Shown here piece by piece: positions 34,772 through 42,935 of a stretch of 64,000 nucleotides of DNA. This DNA comes from Bacillota bacterium (GTDB lineage Bacteria; Bacillota; Bacilli; Paenibacillales; Paenibacillaceae). The first letter of the stretch is position 1, and the number at the start of each line of letters is the position of its first letter. The position numbers were made by a program, and so were the translations under genes. A model generated the notes under the pieces. That model was not told where the DNA came from. It worked only from the letters and a program-made list of their open reading frames with translations, and made no database searches. Location: the NCBI GenBank assembly GCA_023391635.1, contig JAEWAQ010000069.1, forward strand, positions 1-64,000, read 5' to 3'.

Positions 34772-37213
34772 ATGAAACGGACCAAGCTGCATATGATCGG
34801 CAACGCGCACCTCGATCCGGTATGGCTGTGGCAATGGCAAGAGGGGTTTCAGGAGACGAAGGCGACGTTCCGCTCGGCGCTGGATCGGATGAAGGAATCG
34901 GACGATTTCCTGTTCACGTCCAGCTCGGCGGCCAATTACGAATGGGTAGAACATAACGATCCCGATATGTTCGAGGAGATCCGCCAGCGGATCGCCGAAG
35001 GCCGGTGGGAAATCGTCGGCGGGTGGTGGATCCAGCCGGATTGCAACATTCCGGGCGGCGAATCGTTCGTGCGTCAGGGACTATACGGCCAGCATTATTT
35101 CAAGGAGAAGTTCGGCGTCACCGCGAAGGTCGGCTACAATGTCGACAGCTTCGGACACCACGGGATGCTGCCGCAAATTTTGAAGAAGAGCGGGATGGAC
35201 TATTACGTCATGATGCGCCCGATGCCCAACGAGAAAGGGTTGCCGGGGCGGCTGTTCCACTGGGAATCCGATGACGGCTCGCGCGTGCTGGCGTTCCGGA
35301 TTCTGTTCGAATATTGCACCTGGGGCAAGGAGCTCGACACGCATATCCAGCGCTGTGCCAGCGAGTTGAAGGCGCCGTACGACAATCTCATGTGCTTCTA
35401 TGGAGTAGGCAACCATGGAGGCGGGCCGACGAAGGAAAATATCGAGAGCATCCGCAGGCTGAACGCCGATCCGCAGGGTCCGGAGCTCGTCTTCAGCACG
35501 CCGAACCGGTTCTTCGCGGAGGTCGACGACGGCAGCCTGGCATTCCCGGTCGTGCACGACGATCTGCAGCACCATGCCAGCGGCTGCTATGCCGTTCACT
35601 CCGGCGTGAAGAAGTGGAATCGCGAAGCGGAGAACAAGCTGCTCGCCGCCGAGAAGATGTCGGCACTGGCGGCATGGACGACGGGGCAGCCGTATCCGCG
35701 GGATTTCGCGCTCGCGTGGAAGAACGTGCTGTTCAACCAGTTCCACGACATTCTGGCCGGCACGAGCATCGAGCCCGCCTATGAGGATGCGCGCAATATG
35801 CACGGCGAAGCGATGAACATTGCCGAGAGGGGCTTGAACTACGCAGTGCAATCACTCTCCTGGCGCATCGGAATTGCGCAGGAAGACGGCATGAAGCCGA
35901 TCGTCGTCTTCAATCCGCACGCCTGGCCGAGCCGCGTGAACGTAGAATTGGAAGTTGGCGGCTACAAGGACGGCGCGCTGCTGGCGGACGATGCGGATCG
36001 GCCCGTGGCGCACCATTTCGTGCAGTCGCTCGCTACGGCGGGCGGCCGGCGCCGGCTCAGCTTCGTCGCCGACTTGCCTGCGATGGGCTATCGCGTCTAC
36101 AAGCTGCGCCCCGCAAGCGATACGGTTGCTGCCGCAGCCGCGGCGGGTACGAACCATCATCCGCTCAAATCGAACGATTATTCGATGGAGAACGACCGCT
36201 TCCGGCTCGAATTCGACCCGGCGACCGGCTACATCTCCAGCTTGTACGACAAGCAGGCGGAGACGGAAGTGTTCCTTGCCGCCGCGGCGAAGCCTGTCGT
36301 CATAGAGGATCGCTCCGATACGTGGAGCCACAACGTGTTCCAATTCGGCCAAGCCGCCGGCGCTTTCACGGCGCGCAGCGTCAAACGTGTCGAGCACGGT
36401 CCGGTGAAGACCGTTATCCGCGTCATAAGCGAATACAATCGCTCGGTCCTCGTGCAGGATTTCAGCATGTATCGCGACCTGGACCTGATCGAAGTGAAGG
36501 CGATGGTCGATTGGCGGGAGCAGCACAAGCTGCTGAAGCTCGTCTTCCCGGTCAATCTGATCTTTACGAGGCAAACCTATGAAATTCCGTACGGCTATAT
36601 CGAGAGGGAGCATAACGGAGAGGAAGAGCCTGGTCAAAGCTGGGTCGATTACTCCGGCATTATCCGCGGCTCGGGGAAGCAGTACGGCATCAGCTTGATG
36701 AACGACGCCAAGTACAGCTACAGCATGAACGGCAAGGAGATGGCGATGACCGTGCTGCGCAGTCCGATCTATGCGCATCACGACCCGCTCGTGCCGGATC
36801 CGGACGGTTTCTATTCCTATATCGATCAAGGCATTCAGCGGTTCCAATACGCGCTGCTGGCGCATGACGGCAATTGGGAGCAAGCGGGCACGGTAAGGCG
36901 GGCGGCGGAGCTGAACCAGCGTCCGACGACGGTGATCGAGACGTATCACGAGGGCGACTTGCCGCAGCAGTTCAGCTTCCTGTCTGTCGATCATGGCAAC
37001 ATCGTCGTCAGCGCCGTCAAGCAAGCGGAAGACAACGACGACTTGATCGTCCGTTGCTACGAGACGACGAAGACGGCTACGGACTGCGTCATCCGGCTGC
37101 CGCTATGGAACCGCGAGATACGCGCCGCGTTCGGTCCTTGCGAGATCAAGACGTTCCGCGTTCCGAAGGACGCCGGTCTGCCGGTCGTGGAGACGAATCT
37201 GCTGGAGTGGTAA
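34772..37213 (+). CDS. glycoside hydrolase family 38 alpha-mannosidase
   Basis: A 813-residue retaining alpha-mannosidase without a signal peptide, so cytoplasmic. 'HMIGNAHLDPVWLWQWQEGF' near the start holds the HxD zinc ligands; 'VGYNVDSFGHHGMLPQIL' near residue 120 carries the nucleophile Asp; 'QFHDILAGTSIEPAYED' near residue 325 has another zinc His. The C-terminal beta domains are present at usual length. ATG 34772 lies 9 bases after GGGGGAGG; ATG 34763 abuts it. It overlaps nothing and follows the MBL gene directly. It implies imported mannosides or N-glycan fragments as substrates. Confidence 0.88.
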   Translation: MKRTKLHMIGNAHLDPVWLWQWQEGFQETKATFRSALDRMKESDDFLFTSSSAANYEWVEHNDPDMFEEIRQRIAEGRWEIVGGWWIQPDCNIPGGESFVRQGLYGQHYFKEKFGVTAKVGYNVDSFGHHGMLPQILKKSGMDYYVMMRPMPNEKGLPGRLFHWESDDGSRVLAFRILFEYCTWGKELDTHIQRCASELKAPYDNLMCFYGVGNHGGGPTKENIESIRRLNADPQGPELVFSTPNRFFAEVDDGSLAFPVVHDDLQHHASGCYAVHSGVKKWNREAENKLLAAEKMSALAAWTTGQPYPRDFALAWKNVLFNQFHDILAGTSIEPAYEDARNMHGEAMNIAERGLNYAVQSLSWRIGIAQEDGMKPIVVFNPHAWPSRVNVELEVGGYKDGALLADDADRPVAHHFVQSLATAGGRRRLSFVADLPAMGYRVYKLRPASDTVAAAAAAGTNHHPLKSNDYSMENDRFRLEFDPATGYISSLYDKQAETEVFLAAAAKPVVIEDRSDTWSHNVFQFGQAAGAFTARSVKRVEHGPVKTVIRVISEYNRSVLVQDFSMYRDLDLIEVKAMVDWREQHKLLKLVFPVNLIFTRQTYEIPYGYIEREHNGEEEPGQSWVDYSGIIRGSGKQYGISLMNDAKYSYSMNGKEMAMTVLRSPIYAHHDPLVPDPDGFYSYIDQGIQRFQYALLAHDGNWEQAGTVRRAAELNQRPTTVIETYHEGDLPQQFSFLSVDHGNIVVSAVKQAEDNDDLIVRCYETTKTATDCVIRLPLWNREIRAAFGPCEIKTFRVPKDAGLPVVETNLLEW

Positions 37214-37247
37214 GGCGGATATTCGGAAAAGGGAAGGAGTGAACCTC

Positions 37248-37922
37248 GTGCCGAATGCGGCGGAAGTGACGGAACTGAGAAACCAACTGATCGCGGCCGG
37301 GAAGTATATGATGTCTTACGGGCTGGCATGGGGGAACGCGGGCAATATCAGCGCGCGGACCGGCGAGGACCGCTGCCTCATCTCGGGCAGCGGGACGTTC
37401 CTGGGGGAGCTGGAAGCGTCGGATTTGGTGGAATGCTTGTTCATGGAAGGGACCGTCGATCCGGAGGCAAGGATCCGGCCTTCCAAGGAACTGCCCATGC
37501 ATCGGGCGGTATACGAGAGCAGGCCGGATGTGAACGCCGTTCTGCATGCTTCGCCGTTCTACAGCACACTGCTGGCTTGCACCGATATTCAGCTGGATTC
37601 ACGGATGTTCGTGGAGACGATGTATTATCTTGAGCGCATCGAGCGCGTGCCTTATCATCATCCCGGGTCGGAGGCGCTCGGCGAGGCGGTGCGCAGCAAG
37701 GCGAAATCGGCGAATGTGCTCATACTGGAAAATCACGGCGTGCTGGTGTACGATACGAGCGTGAAGGAAGCGAGGATGGCGCTGCAGACACTGGAAATGG
37801 CGGTGCGCATGCACGTGGAGGCGCTCAAGGCCGACTTGCAGCTGCGCACGCTGCCGGACGAGACGGCCCGGCATTTCCTGCAGCATGCGGGCTATAAGCC
37901 GAGAAGGAAGTGGGAATCTTGA
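37248..37922 (+). CDS. class II aldolase/adducin-family sugar-phosphate aldolase
   Basis: About 224 residues of the FucA/AraD/OtnC type. Motifs: GLAWGNAGNISAR near 23, SGSGTFLGE, 'LHASPFYSTLLACTD' with a metal His, 'VPYHHPGSEALGEAV' and LENHGVLVYD. The enzyme splits or decarboxylates a sugar(acid) phosphate. GTG 37248 is better spaced from GGAAGGAG than GTG 37239. It overlaps the next gene, a four-carbon acid sugar kinase, by 13 bp. That pairing is known from tetronate catabolism, where the kinase and an OtnC-type decarboxylase act in sequence. Confidence 0.8.
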   Translation: MPNAAEVTELRNQLIAAGKYMMSYGLAWGNAGNISARTGEDRCLISGSGTFLGELEASDLVECLFMEGTVDPEARIRPSKELPMHRAVYESRPDVNAVLHASPFYSTLLACTDIQLDSRMFVETMYYLERIERVPYHHPGSEALGEAVRSKAKSANVLILENHGVLVYDTSVKEARMALQTLEMAVRMHVEALKADLQLRTLPDETARHFLQHAGYKPRRKWES

Positions 37923-39211
37923 TCGGAATCGTGGCCGACGACTTGACCGGCGCGGGCGATATCAGCAGCATGTATGCCCGTTGCGGCCTGCAAGCGTTCA
38001 TCTACCCGTACGATCGGCTGACTCGCGAAGCTTTGGACGACGCGTCGCTGCGGCGTGCAGCGGTCGTCGTGCTCGATACCGGCTCCAGGCTGGATAACCG
38101 GGATACGGCTTATCGGAAGACGCACGAAGCGACCATGAGGCTCAAGAAGGCCGGCGCGACGCAATATTTCAACAAGACGTGCTCGGTATTCCGCGGCAAC
38201 GTCGGCGCCGCCTTCGACGCGATGCTCGACGCGCTCGGCGAATCGTTCGCCGTCATCGTGCTCGGATTTCCGAAGAACGGACGGACGACAGTGGACGGCA
38301 TTCATTACGTGCGCGGCACGAAGCTGGAGGACTCGGAGTTCAAGGACGATCCCGTGCACCCGATGCGCGAATCGCGGCTCGCCGCCATTCTCGGCGCCCA
38401 GACGAAGCGAAAGATAGACTCGCTCGATTACCGGATCGTATCCCAAGGCGCCGAGCGGCTGCGGGAGGCGATCGCAGCGAAGCGGTCAAGCTGCAACTAT
38501 TTGATTCTCGATGTGGAAAGCCAGCAGTCGCTGGGAATCATTGCTCAAGCGGTACGGGATGAACGGGTGCTGTGCGGCAGTTCGGGATTGTCCGAGGAAT
38601 TGGCCCGACTGCTGCCGCCAGGCTCCCCGGAACAGGGCAATCCGCTGCCGCCGCTGCGTGATGATCTTGGCATTCCGGTTACGGCTGGCAGCCTGATGCC
38701 GCAGACGCAGGGGCAGATCAGGTACTTGCAGGCCAATGGCGTTACCTGCCTGGAACTGGACAGCCGGCAGTGGCTGGATGAGTCGTTAAGGCAGCGAAGC
38801 GTGCGCGAGATTAGCGAAAGAGTCGCTGAAGAGCTGCGCGCGGGTCGAAATATGGCGTTCCATGCGTCGCATGCGCAATCGGTTGTTGAGGAAACGCGGT
38901 CGCTTGGGATAAAATGGGGTTTAACAAGGCCGGAAGTGTCGAGAATCGTCTCCTCTTGTCTGGCGGACATTACCGCCAGGGTGCTCGACCTCGCCGGACA
39001 GAATCGATTCGTCGTTGCGGGCGGGGAGACATCGGCCGCCGTGTGCGAGCGGTTAGGCGTCCAGGGCATGCGCGTATGGAAAGAACTTGCGCCAGGCTTG
39101 CCGTCCTGCATTTCGCTTGGGGCTTCCCCCAAGTTCATGATTTTGAAGTCGGGCAGCTTCGGCCGGACCGAATTTCTGGCCGATGCGCTGGCGCATTTGC
39201 GATCCCAGTAA
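37910..39211 (+). CDS. four-carbon acid sugar kinase family (DUF1537, OtnK-like)
   Basis: A 433-residue kinase. The N-terminal substrate domain begins GILIGIVADDLTGAGDI, followed by YFNKTCSVFRGNVGAA; the C-terminal nucleotide domain has 'QNRFVVAGGETSAAVCERLG' and PGLPSCISLG. Family members phosphorylate threonate, erythronate and related acids. The start is GTG 37910 inside the aldolase gene. With the aldolase this suggests a step that produces a triose phosphate. The exact acid sugar is unknown. Confidence 0.8.
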   Translation: MGILIGIVADDLTGAGDISSMYARCGLQAFIYPYDRLTREALDDASLRRAAVVVLDTGSRLDNRDTAYRKTHEATMRLKKAGATQYFNKTCSVFRGNVGAAFDAMLDALGESFAVIVLGFPKNGRTTVDGIHYVRGTKLEDSEFKDDPVHPMRESRLAAILGAQTKRKIDSLDYRIVSQGAERLREAIAAKRSSCNYLILDVESQQSLGIIAQAVRDERVLCGSSGLSEELARLLPPGSPEQGNPLPPLRDDLGIPVTAGSLMPQTQGQIRYLQANGVTCLELDSRQWLDESLRQRSVREISERVAEELRAGRNMAFHASHAQSVVEETRSLGIKWGLTRPEVSRIVSSCLADITARVLDLAGQNRFVVAGGETSAAVCERLGVQGMRVWKELAPGLPSCISLGASPKFMILKSGSFGRTEFLADALAHLRSQ

Positions 39212-39238
39212 GCAAGCGGCGGGAACCGTGGAGAAGGG

Positions 39239-40024
39239 ATGAGAGTCGTGATCGTCATGCAGAGACGCAGCATTATCAAGGAGCGCTTGTTCGAGCAGAA
39301 GAGCGTAAAAGTATCGGACCTGGTCAAGGAGTTCAACGTATCCGAGGAGACGATTCGGCGGGACTTGAACCAGTTGGAGAGGGAAGGCCTGATCAAGAAG
39401 AACTACGGCGGCGCGATGCTGATCGACGATATCCAGGACGTATCGATCCCGCCGGTGAACCAGCGCAAGCTGCAGTACTTCGAAGAGAAAGACGCGATCG
39501 GGAAGAAGGCGGCAGAGCTCGTCGGCGAGAACCAGATCATCATTCTCGATGCCGGATCCACGACGTGGTGCATGGCCCGGCACCTGAAGCACGTGAACAA
39601 TCTGATGGTCGTCACCAACGGCACGAACGTGGCGGAAGAGTGCAGCCACAACGATCAAGCATCGATCATCGTGCTGGGCGGCAAGCTGATCAAGAAATCG
39701 ATGAGCCTGGTCGGGCCGCAAGCCGAGATGGAACTGCAGAAGTACAACGCCCATTTTGCGTTCCTGGGCACATCGGGCATCTCTTATCGCAAAGGGTTCA
39801 CAAGCTCGGATATTTACGAAGCGGAGATCAAGCATGCGATGATCGCGGCAGGCCAGAAAGTGGCCGTGCTTGCGGACCATAGCAAGTTCTCACAGCAGGG
39901 GCTTGTCTCCTTCAGCGGCTTCGCCGATGTGGATATGCTCATTACGAGCGAATTGGCGGATAAGGAATCGCTGAAGCAGATCGAGGATCTCGGCGTGAAG
40001 GTGATCGTCTGCCCGGTGCCGTAA
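39239..40024 (+). CDS. DeoR/GlpR-family transcriptional regulator
   Basis: A 261-residue repressor. The helix-turn-helix is ERLFEQKSVKVSDLVKEFNV with SEETIRRDLNQLE, then the isomerase-like effector domain (IILDAGSTTWCMARHL, TNGTNVAEE, 'HAFLGTSGIS'-like stretch, DHSKF). Such proteins bind a sugar phosphate and control catabolic operons, so it probably regulates the genes upstream. Start uncertain: ATG 39239 directly follows GAGAAGGG, while ATG 39257 is equally plausible. Ends at a terminator shared with the convergent kinase. Confidence 0.8.
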   Translation: MRVVIVMQRRSIIKERLFEQKSVKVSDLVKEFNVSEETIRRDLNQLEREGLIKKNYGGAMLIDDIQDVSIPPVNQRKLQYFEEKDAIGKKAAELVGENQIIILDAGSTTWCMARHLKHVNNLMVVTNGTNVAEECSHNDQASIIVLGGKLIKKSMSLVGPQAEMELQKYNAHFAFLGTSGISYRKGFTSSDIYEAEIKHAMIAAGQKVAVLADHSKFSQQGLVSFSGFADVDMLITSELADKESLKQIEDLGVKVIVCPVP

Positions 40025-40041
40025 TCGGCGGGTATGTGAAA

Positions 40042-40073
40042 AACAGCTGAAGGCGCATCTGCCTTCAGCTGTT
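40042..40073. terminator. bidirectional terminator
   Basis: AACAGCTGAAGGC (40042-40054) pairs perfectly with GCCTTCAGCTGTT (40061-40073). It serves the DeoR gene on + and overlaps the stop codon of the minus-strand kinase. Confidence 0.75.
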
Positions 40074-41564
40074 CGCGTAATAGCCGCGCAAGGCGGCTTG
40101 CATCGGCAAGTAGCCGGATGCGTAAATATGCTGATATCGCGCATGACGCGCCATGTCCGGTTCGATCAAGCGGGACGCTGTGCCGGCAACGGCTGCCGCT
40201 GCGGCGTCGGCCGTTGCGTAGACGCCTGCGCCGACCGCGGCGCACAGGGCGGCACCGAGCAGGCTGGCTTCCTCCACCGGGGGCAGCGACAAGGGCAATC
40301 CGAGCACATCCGATTTGATCTGCAGCCACTGCGGATTGCGCGTGCCGCCCCCGACGACGGTCAAGCTGCGGATTGGCGCGCCAGATGCGGCTTCTGCCGC
40401 AATCCGCAGCGATTGCAGTTCATAAGCCGTGCCTTCGAGGACGGCTTTGATCGCATCGCCTTTATGATGCGACTTCGTGAAGCCGATCAGCGCCGCCTTC
40501 ATGGCGGCGCCTTGCGCTCCGCGGCCTTGACCGGACAGATAAGGATAGTACAGCATGCCCGTAGGCGCGGCGTCATTCGCGGCGTTCAGCCATTGCAGCA
40601 GCTGCGCGTATTCGAGCTTCGGTTCGCCGAGCAGCTCGCGGAACCACTCGACCGATCCGCCGGAGGAAGAATTGCCCCCCATCCAGAACCACTTGCCCCG
40701 CGCAGCATGGACGCCGAAGCTGAGTCCGGCTTCATATTCCGCCCGCCCCAGTTTCATGTCTTCGATCGTGCCGATCAACGTTTCCGCCGTTCCCATCGAG
40801 TTGTATACACGCCCTGGCATGATGGCGCCGACCGACAGGGCGGCAGCGACATGGTCGTGCCCGGAGATCGCAACCTGCAAGGAGCCGGACAGTCCGGTAC
40901 GTTCGGCGACGTGCGGCTGCAGAGGCCCGAGCGGCGTGCCCGCCGCCAGCACGTCGGGGAACAGCGAAGCCGACAGTCCAAGCGGGCGCAGCCAGTCCGG
41001 CTCCCATCGTCTGTCGAAGATATTGTAGGCGTAAGTCCGCGCCGCGAGCGAATCGTCCACCGCCATGCGCCCGGTCAGCCGGTAGGCGACATAGCCCGCG
41101 GCGGACAACCAGACGCTGCCGGACAGCGCGGAGGGGGCGCGTTCCTGCAGCCAGAGCAGCTTGGCCAGGCCGTGCTTGAAGCTGTTGTGAAGTCCGGTCT
41201 TGCAGAAGCGATCATAGGGGTCGGATGCGGCGGCGATCTTGTCCGCTTGCGCCGCCGAGCATGTATCGAACCAAGGCAGGAAGGCGGAACGCGCTTCGCC
41301 CGTACGGCGATCGACGAGCAGCCCGCTCTCGGCCATGCTGGCGATGCCGATGCTGTGCGCTTCCTCATTGCCGGCCTGCGCCGCCACTTCGGTCAGGGCC
41401 GCAACGATCGCTCCCCACATCTCTTCCGGCTCGTAGTAACTGTAGCCTTCCTCCTCATGATGCGTAACCGTCGGCCGGGACGCGACCGCCACCGGCTCGC
41501 CATTTTCCCGATACAATCCGACCTTCGTATTCGTTGTGCCGATATCGATGCCGATGATCGCCAT
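40065..41564 (-). CDS. FGGY-family carbohydrate kinase
   Basis: A 499-residue kinase of the gluconokinase/xylulokinase type. The N-terminal phosphate motif is IIGIDIGTTNTKVGLYRE, the second phosphate segment is 'VAISGHDHVAAALSVGA', and the adenosine segment is LTVVGGGTRNPQW. The family phosphorylates pentoses, pentuloses, gluconate or glycerol. It is convergent to the regulator with its own upstream region (41565-41794), so it is separately transcribed. Substrate cannot be decided; the neighbourhood favours a sugar released from the imported glycan. Confidence 0.8.
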   Translation of the reverse strand: MAIIGIDIGTTNTKVGLYRENGEPVAVASRPTVTHHEEEGYSYYEPEEMWGAIVAALTEVAAQAGNEEAHSIGIASMAESGLLVDRRTGEARSAFLPWFDTCSAAQADKIAAASDPYDRFCKTGLHNSFKHGLAKLLWLQERAPSALSGSVWLSAAGYVAYRLTGRMAVDDSLAARTYAYNIFDRRWEPDWLRPLGLSASLFPDVLAAGTPLGPLQPHVAERTGLSGSLQVAISGHDHVAAALSVGAIMPGRVYNSMGTAETLIGTIEDMKLGRAEYEAGLSFGVHAARGKWFWMGGNSSSGGSVEWFRELLGEPKLEYAQLLQWLNAANDAAPTGMLYYPYLSGQGRGAQGAAMKAALIGFTKSHHKGDAIKAVLEGTAYELQSLRIAAEAASGAPIRSLTVVGGGTRNPQWLQIKSDVLGLPLSLPPVEEASLLGAALCAAVGAGVYATADAAAAAVAGTASRLIEPDMARHARYQHIYASGYLPMQAALRGYYANS

Positions 41565-41794
41565 TCACTCGCACGCTCCTTCTGGCTTGTACTTTCATCT
41601 TATCGGATTACGGGTCGCAATGGTAGCCGATGCAGAAAGGGACTTGCGACAATCGCTTGACGTTCACGAGGTGCAATCCACTTAGGAAAATGTAATTTTC
41701 AAAAATAAGCTGACAAATTTCGACAATTTCCTCAAGTGTGATCTAGTAAAATGTAGAAGATTTGATTCGTTTTAGTGGAAGAGGGAGAGATTCG

Positions 41795-42922
41795 TTGAAC
41801 AGATTTCGCTTGGCAGCTTTTGGGGCAGTCATGATCCTATTGATGGGAGGAGGAGCGGCCGCCGCGCCGTTGCTGGCTGCCCAGTCTGCCGGCGCGGAGT
41901 GGGATGCTCGCAGAATCGACGGAGAAGTATACGTCAAAGCAAGCTCGCTGATTGCCGCGCTGGGGGGAACAGGAAATTTCGATGAGAAGCGGGGCAAGTT
42001 CTCCTACACGCCGGCCAACCGGATTGCAGACGTGGTGAAGCAAGTATCGCCGTCCGTCGTGGGCATCATCGGCAAAGCGCAAGGGGACGGGTATTCTGCC
42101 TCCGGAGACGATCGGTTCAACCTGATTCACGGAACGGGCGTCATCGTGAAAGAGGATGGCTGGATGATTACGAATGCCCATGTCATCAAAGACATGAAGG
42201 AAATCTTTGTCATCACCGCGGACGGTAAGGAATACAAAGGCACAAGCCCCTATAAAGACGAGGAGAGCGATCTGGCTCTCGTCAAGGTCGCGGCTTCCGG
42301 CCTTCCGGTTGCCAAGCTGGCCGAACGACTGGTGCAGGAAGTGGGAGAGACGGTAATCGCGATCGGCACGCCGATCTCGTTCGCGCTGCGCAATTCGGTA
42401 ACGGTAGGTGTCATCAGCGGCGTTGATCGTTCCATTCATTCCACTTATCGGCTGCTGCAGACGGATGCCGCGATTAATCCGGGGAATAGCGGCGGCGCAT
42501 TGGTGAATATGAATGGCGAGGTGATCGGGATTAATTCTTTGAAATTCGCTGCCGTCGGCGTGGACAGTCTCGGTTTTGCCATCCCGATCGACACGGTTCA
42601 TTACGTGATGAACCAATTGTTCAGCAACGGCAAGGTCATTCGTCCCTCGCTCGGTCTTGAATTGGAAGAGAGCTGGGCTTCGCTGGTCGGCTTGCCCGCC
42701 CGCGAGCCGCTGTCCGTCACCGGCGTGCGTCGCGGATCGCCAGCCGAGAAAGCGGGTATTCGCCCAGGCGATGTTCTTTATTCGCTCAATGGCACGAATC
42801 TGAGCTCGCTGGTTGATCTGAACGAGCTGCTCAAGGCTTACAAGCCCGGCGATCAGGTGAAGCTCGCCCTGAAATCCGGAGGAGACTTGAAGATCATGAC
42901 GATTAAACTTATAGAAGAATAG
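41795..42922 (+). CDS. HtrA/DegP-type serine protease with N-terminal domain
   Basis: A 375-residue exported protease. The start is a hydrophobic segment (AAFGAVMILLMGGGAAAA), probably signal or anchor. Residues 35-75 (WDARRIDGEVYVKASSLIAA) resemble half of a copper-amine-oxidase-N domain. The catalytic triad is His in NAHVIK (near 128), Asp in SDLALVKV (near 159) and Ser in NPGNSGGALV (near 232). A PDZ domain ends the protein (VTGVRRGSPAEKAGIRPGDV). TTG 41795 follows GGGAGAG. The next gene, 14 bp on, encodes a copper-amine-oxidase-N protein, and the two are likely an extracytoplasmic pair. Confidence 0.82.
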   Translation: MNRFRLAAFGAVMILLMGGGAAAAPLLAAQSAGAEWDARRIDGEVYVKASSLIAALGGTGNFDEKRGKFSYTPANRIADVVKQVSPSVVGIIGKAQGDGYSASGDDRFNLIHGTGVIVKEDGWMITNAHVIKDMKEIFVITADGKEYKGTSPYKDEESDLALVKVAASGLPVAKLAERLVQEVGETVIAIGTPISFALRNSVTVGVISGVDRSIHSTYRLLQTDAAINPGNSGGALVNMNGEVIGINSLKFAAVGVDSLGFAIPIDTVHYVMNQLFSNGKVIRPSLGLELEESWASLVGLPAREPLSVTGVRRGSPAEKAGIRPGDVLYSLNGTNLSSLVDLNELLKAYKPGDQVKLALKSGGDLKIMTIKLIEE

Positions 42923-42935
42923 GAGAGACACCGAC

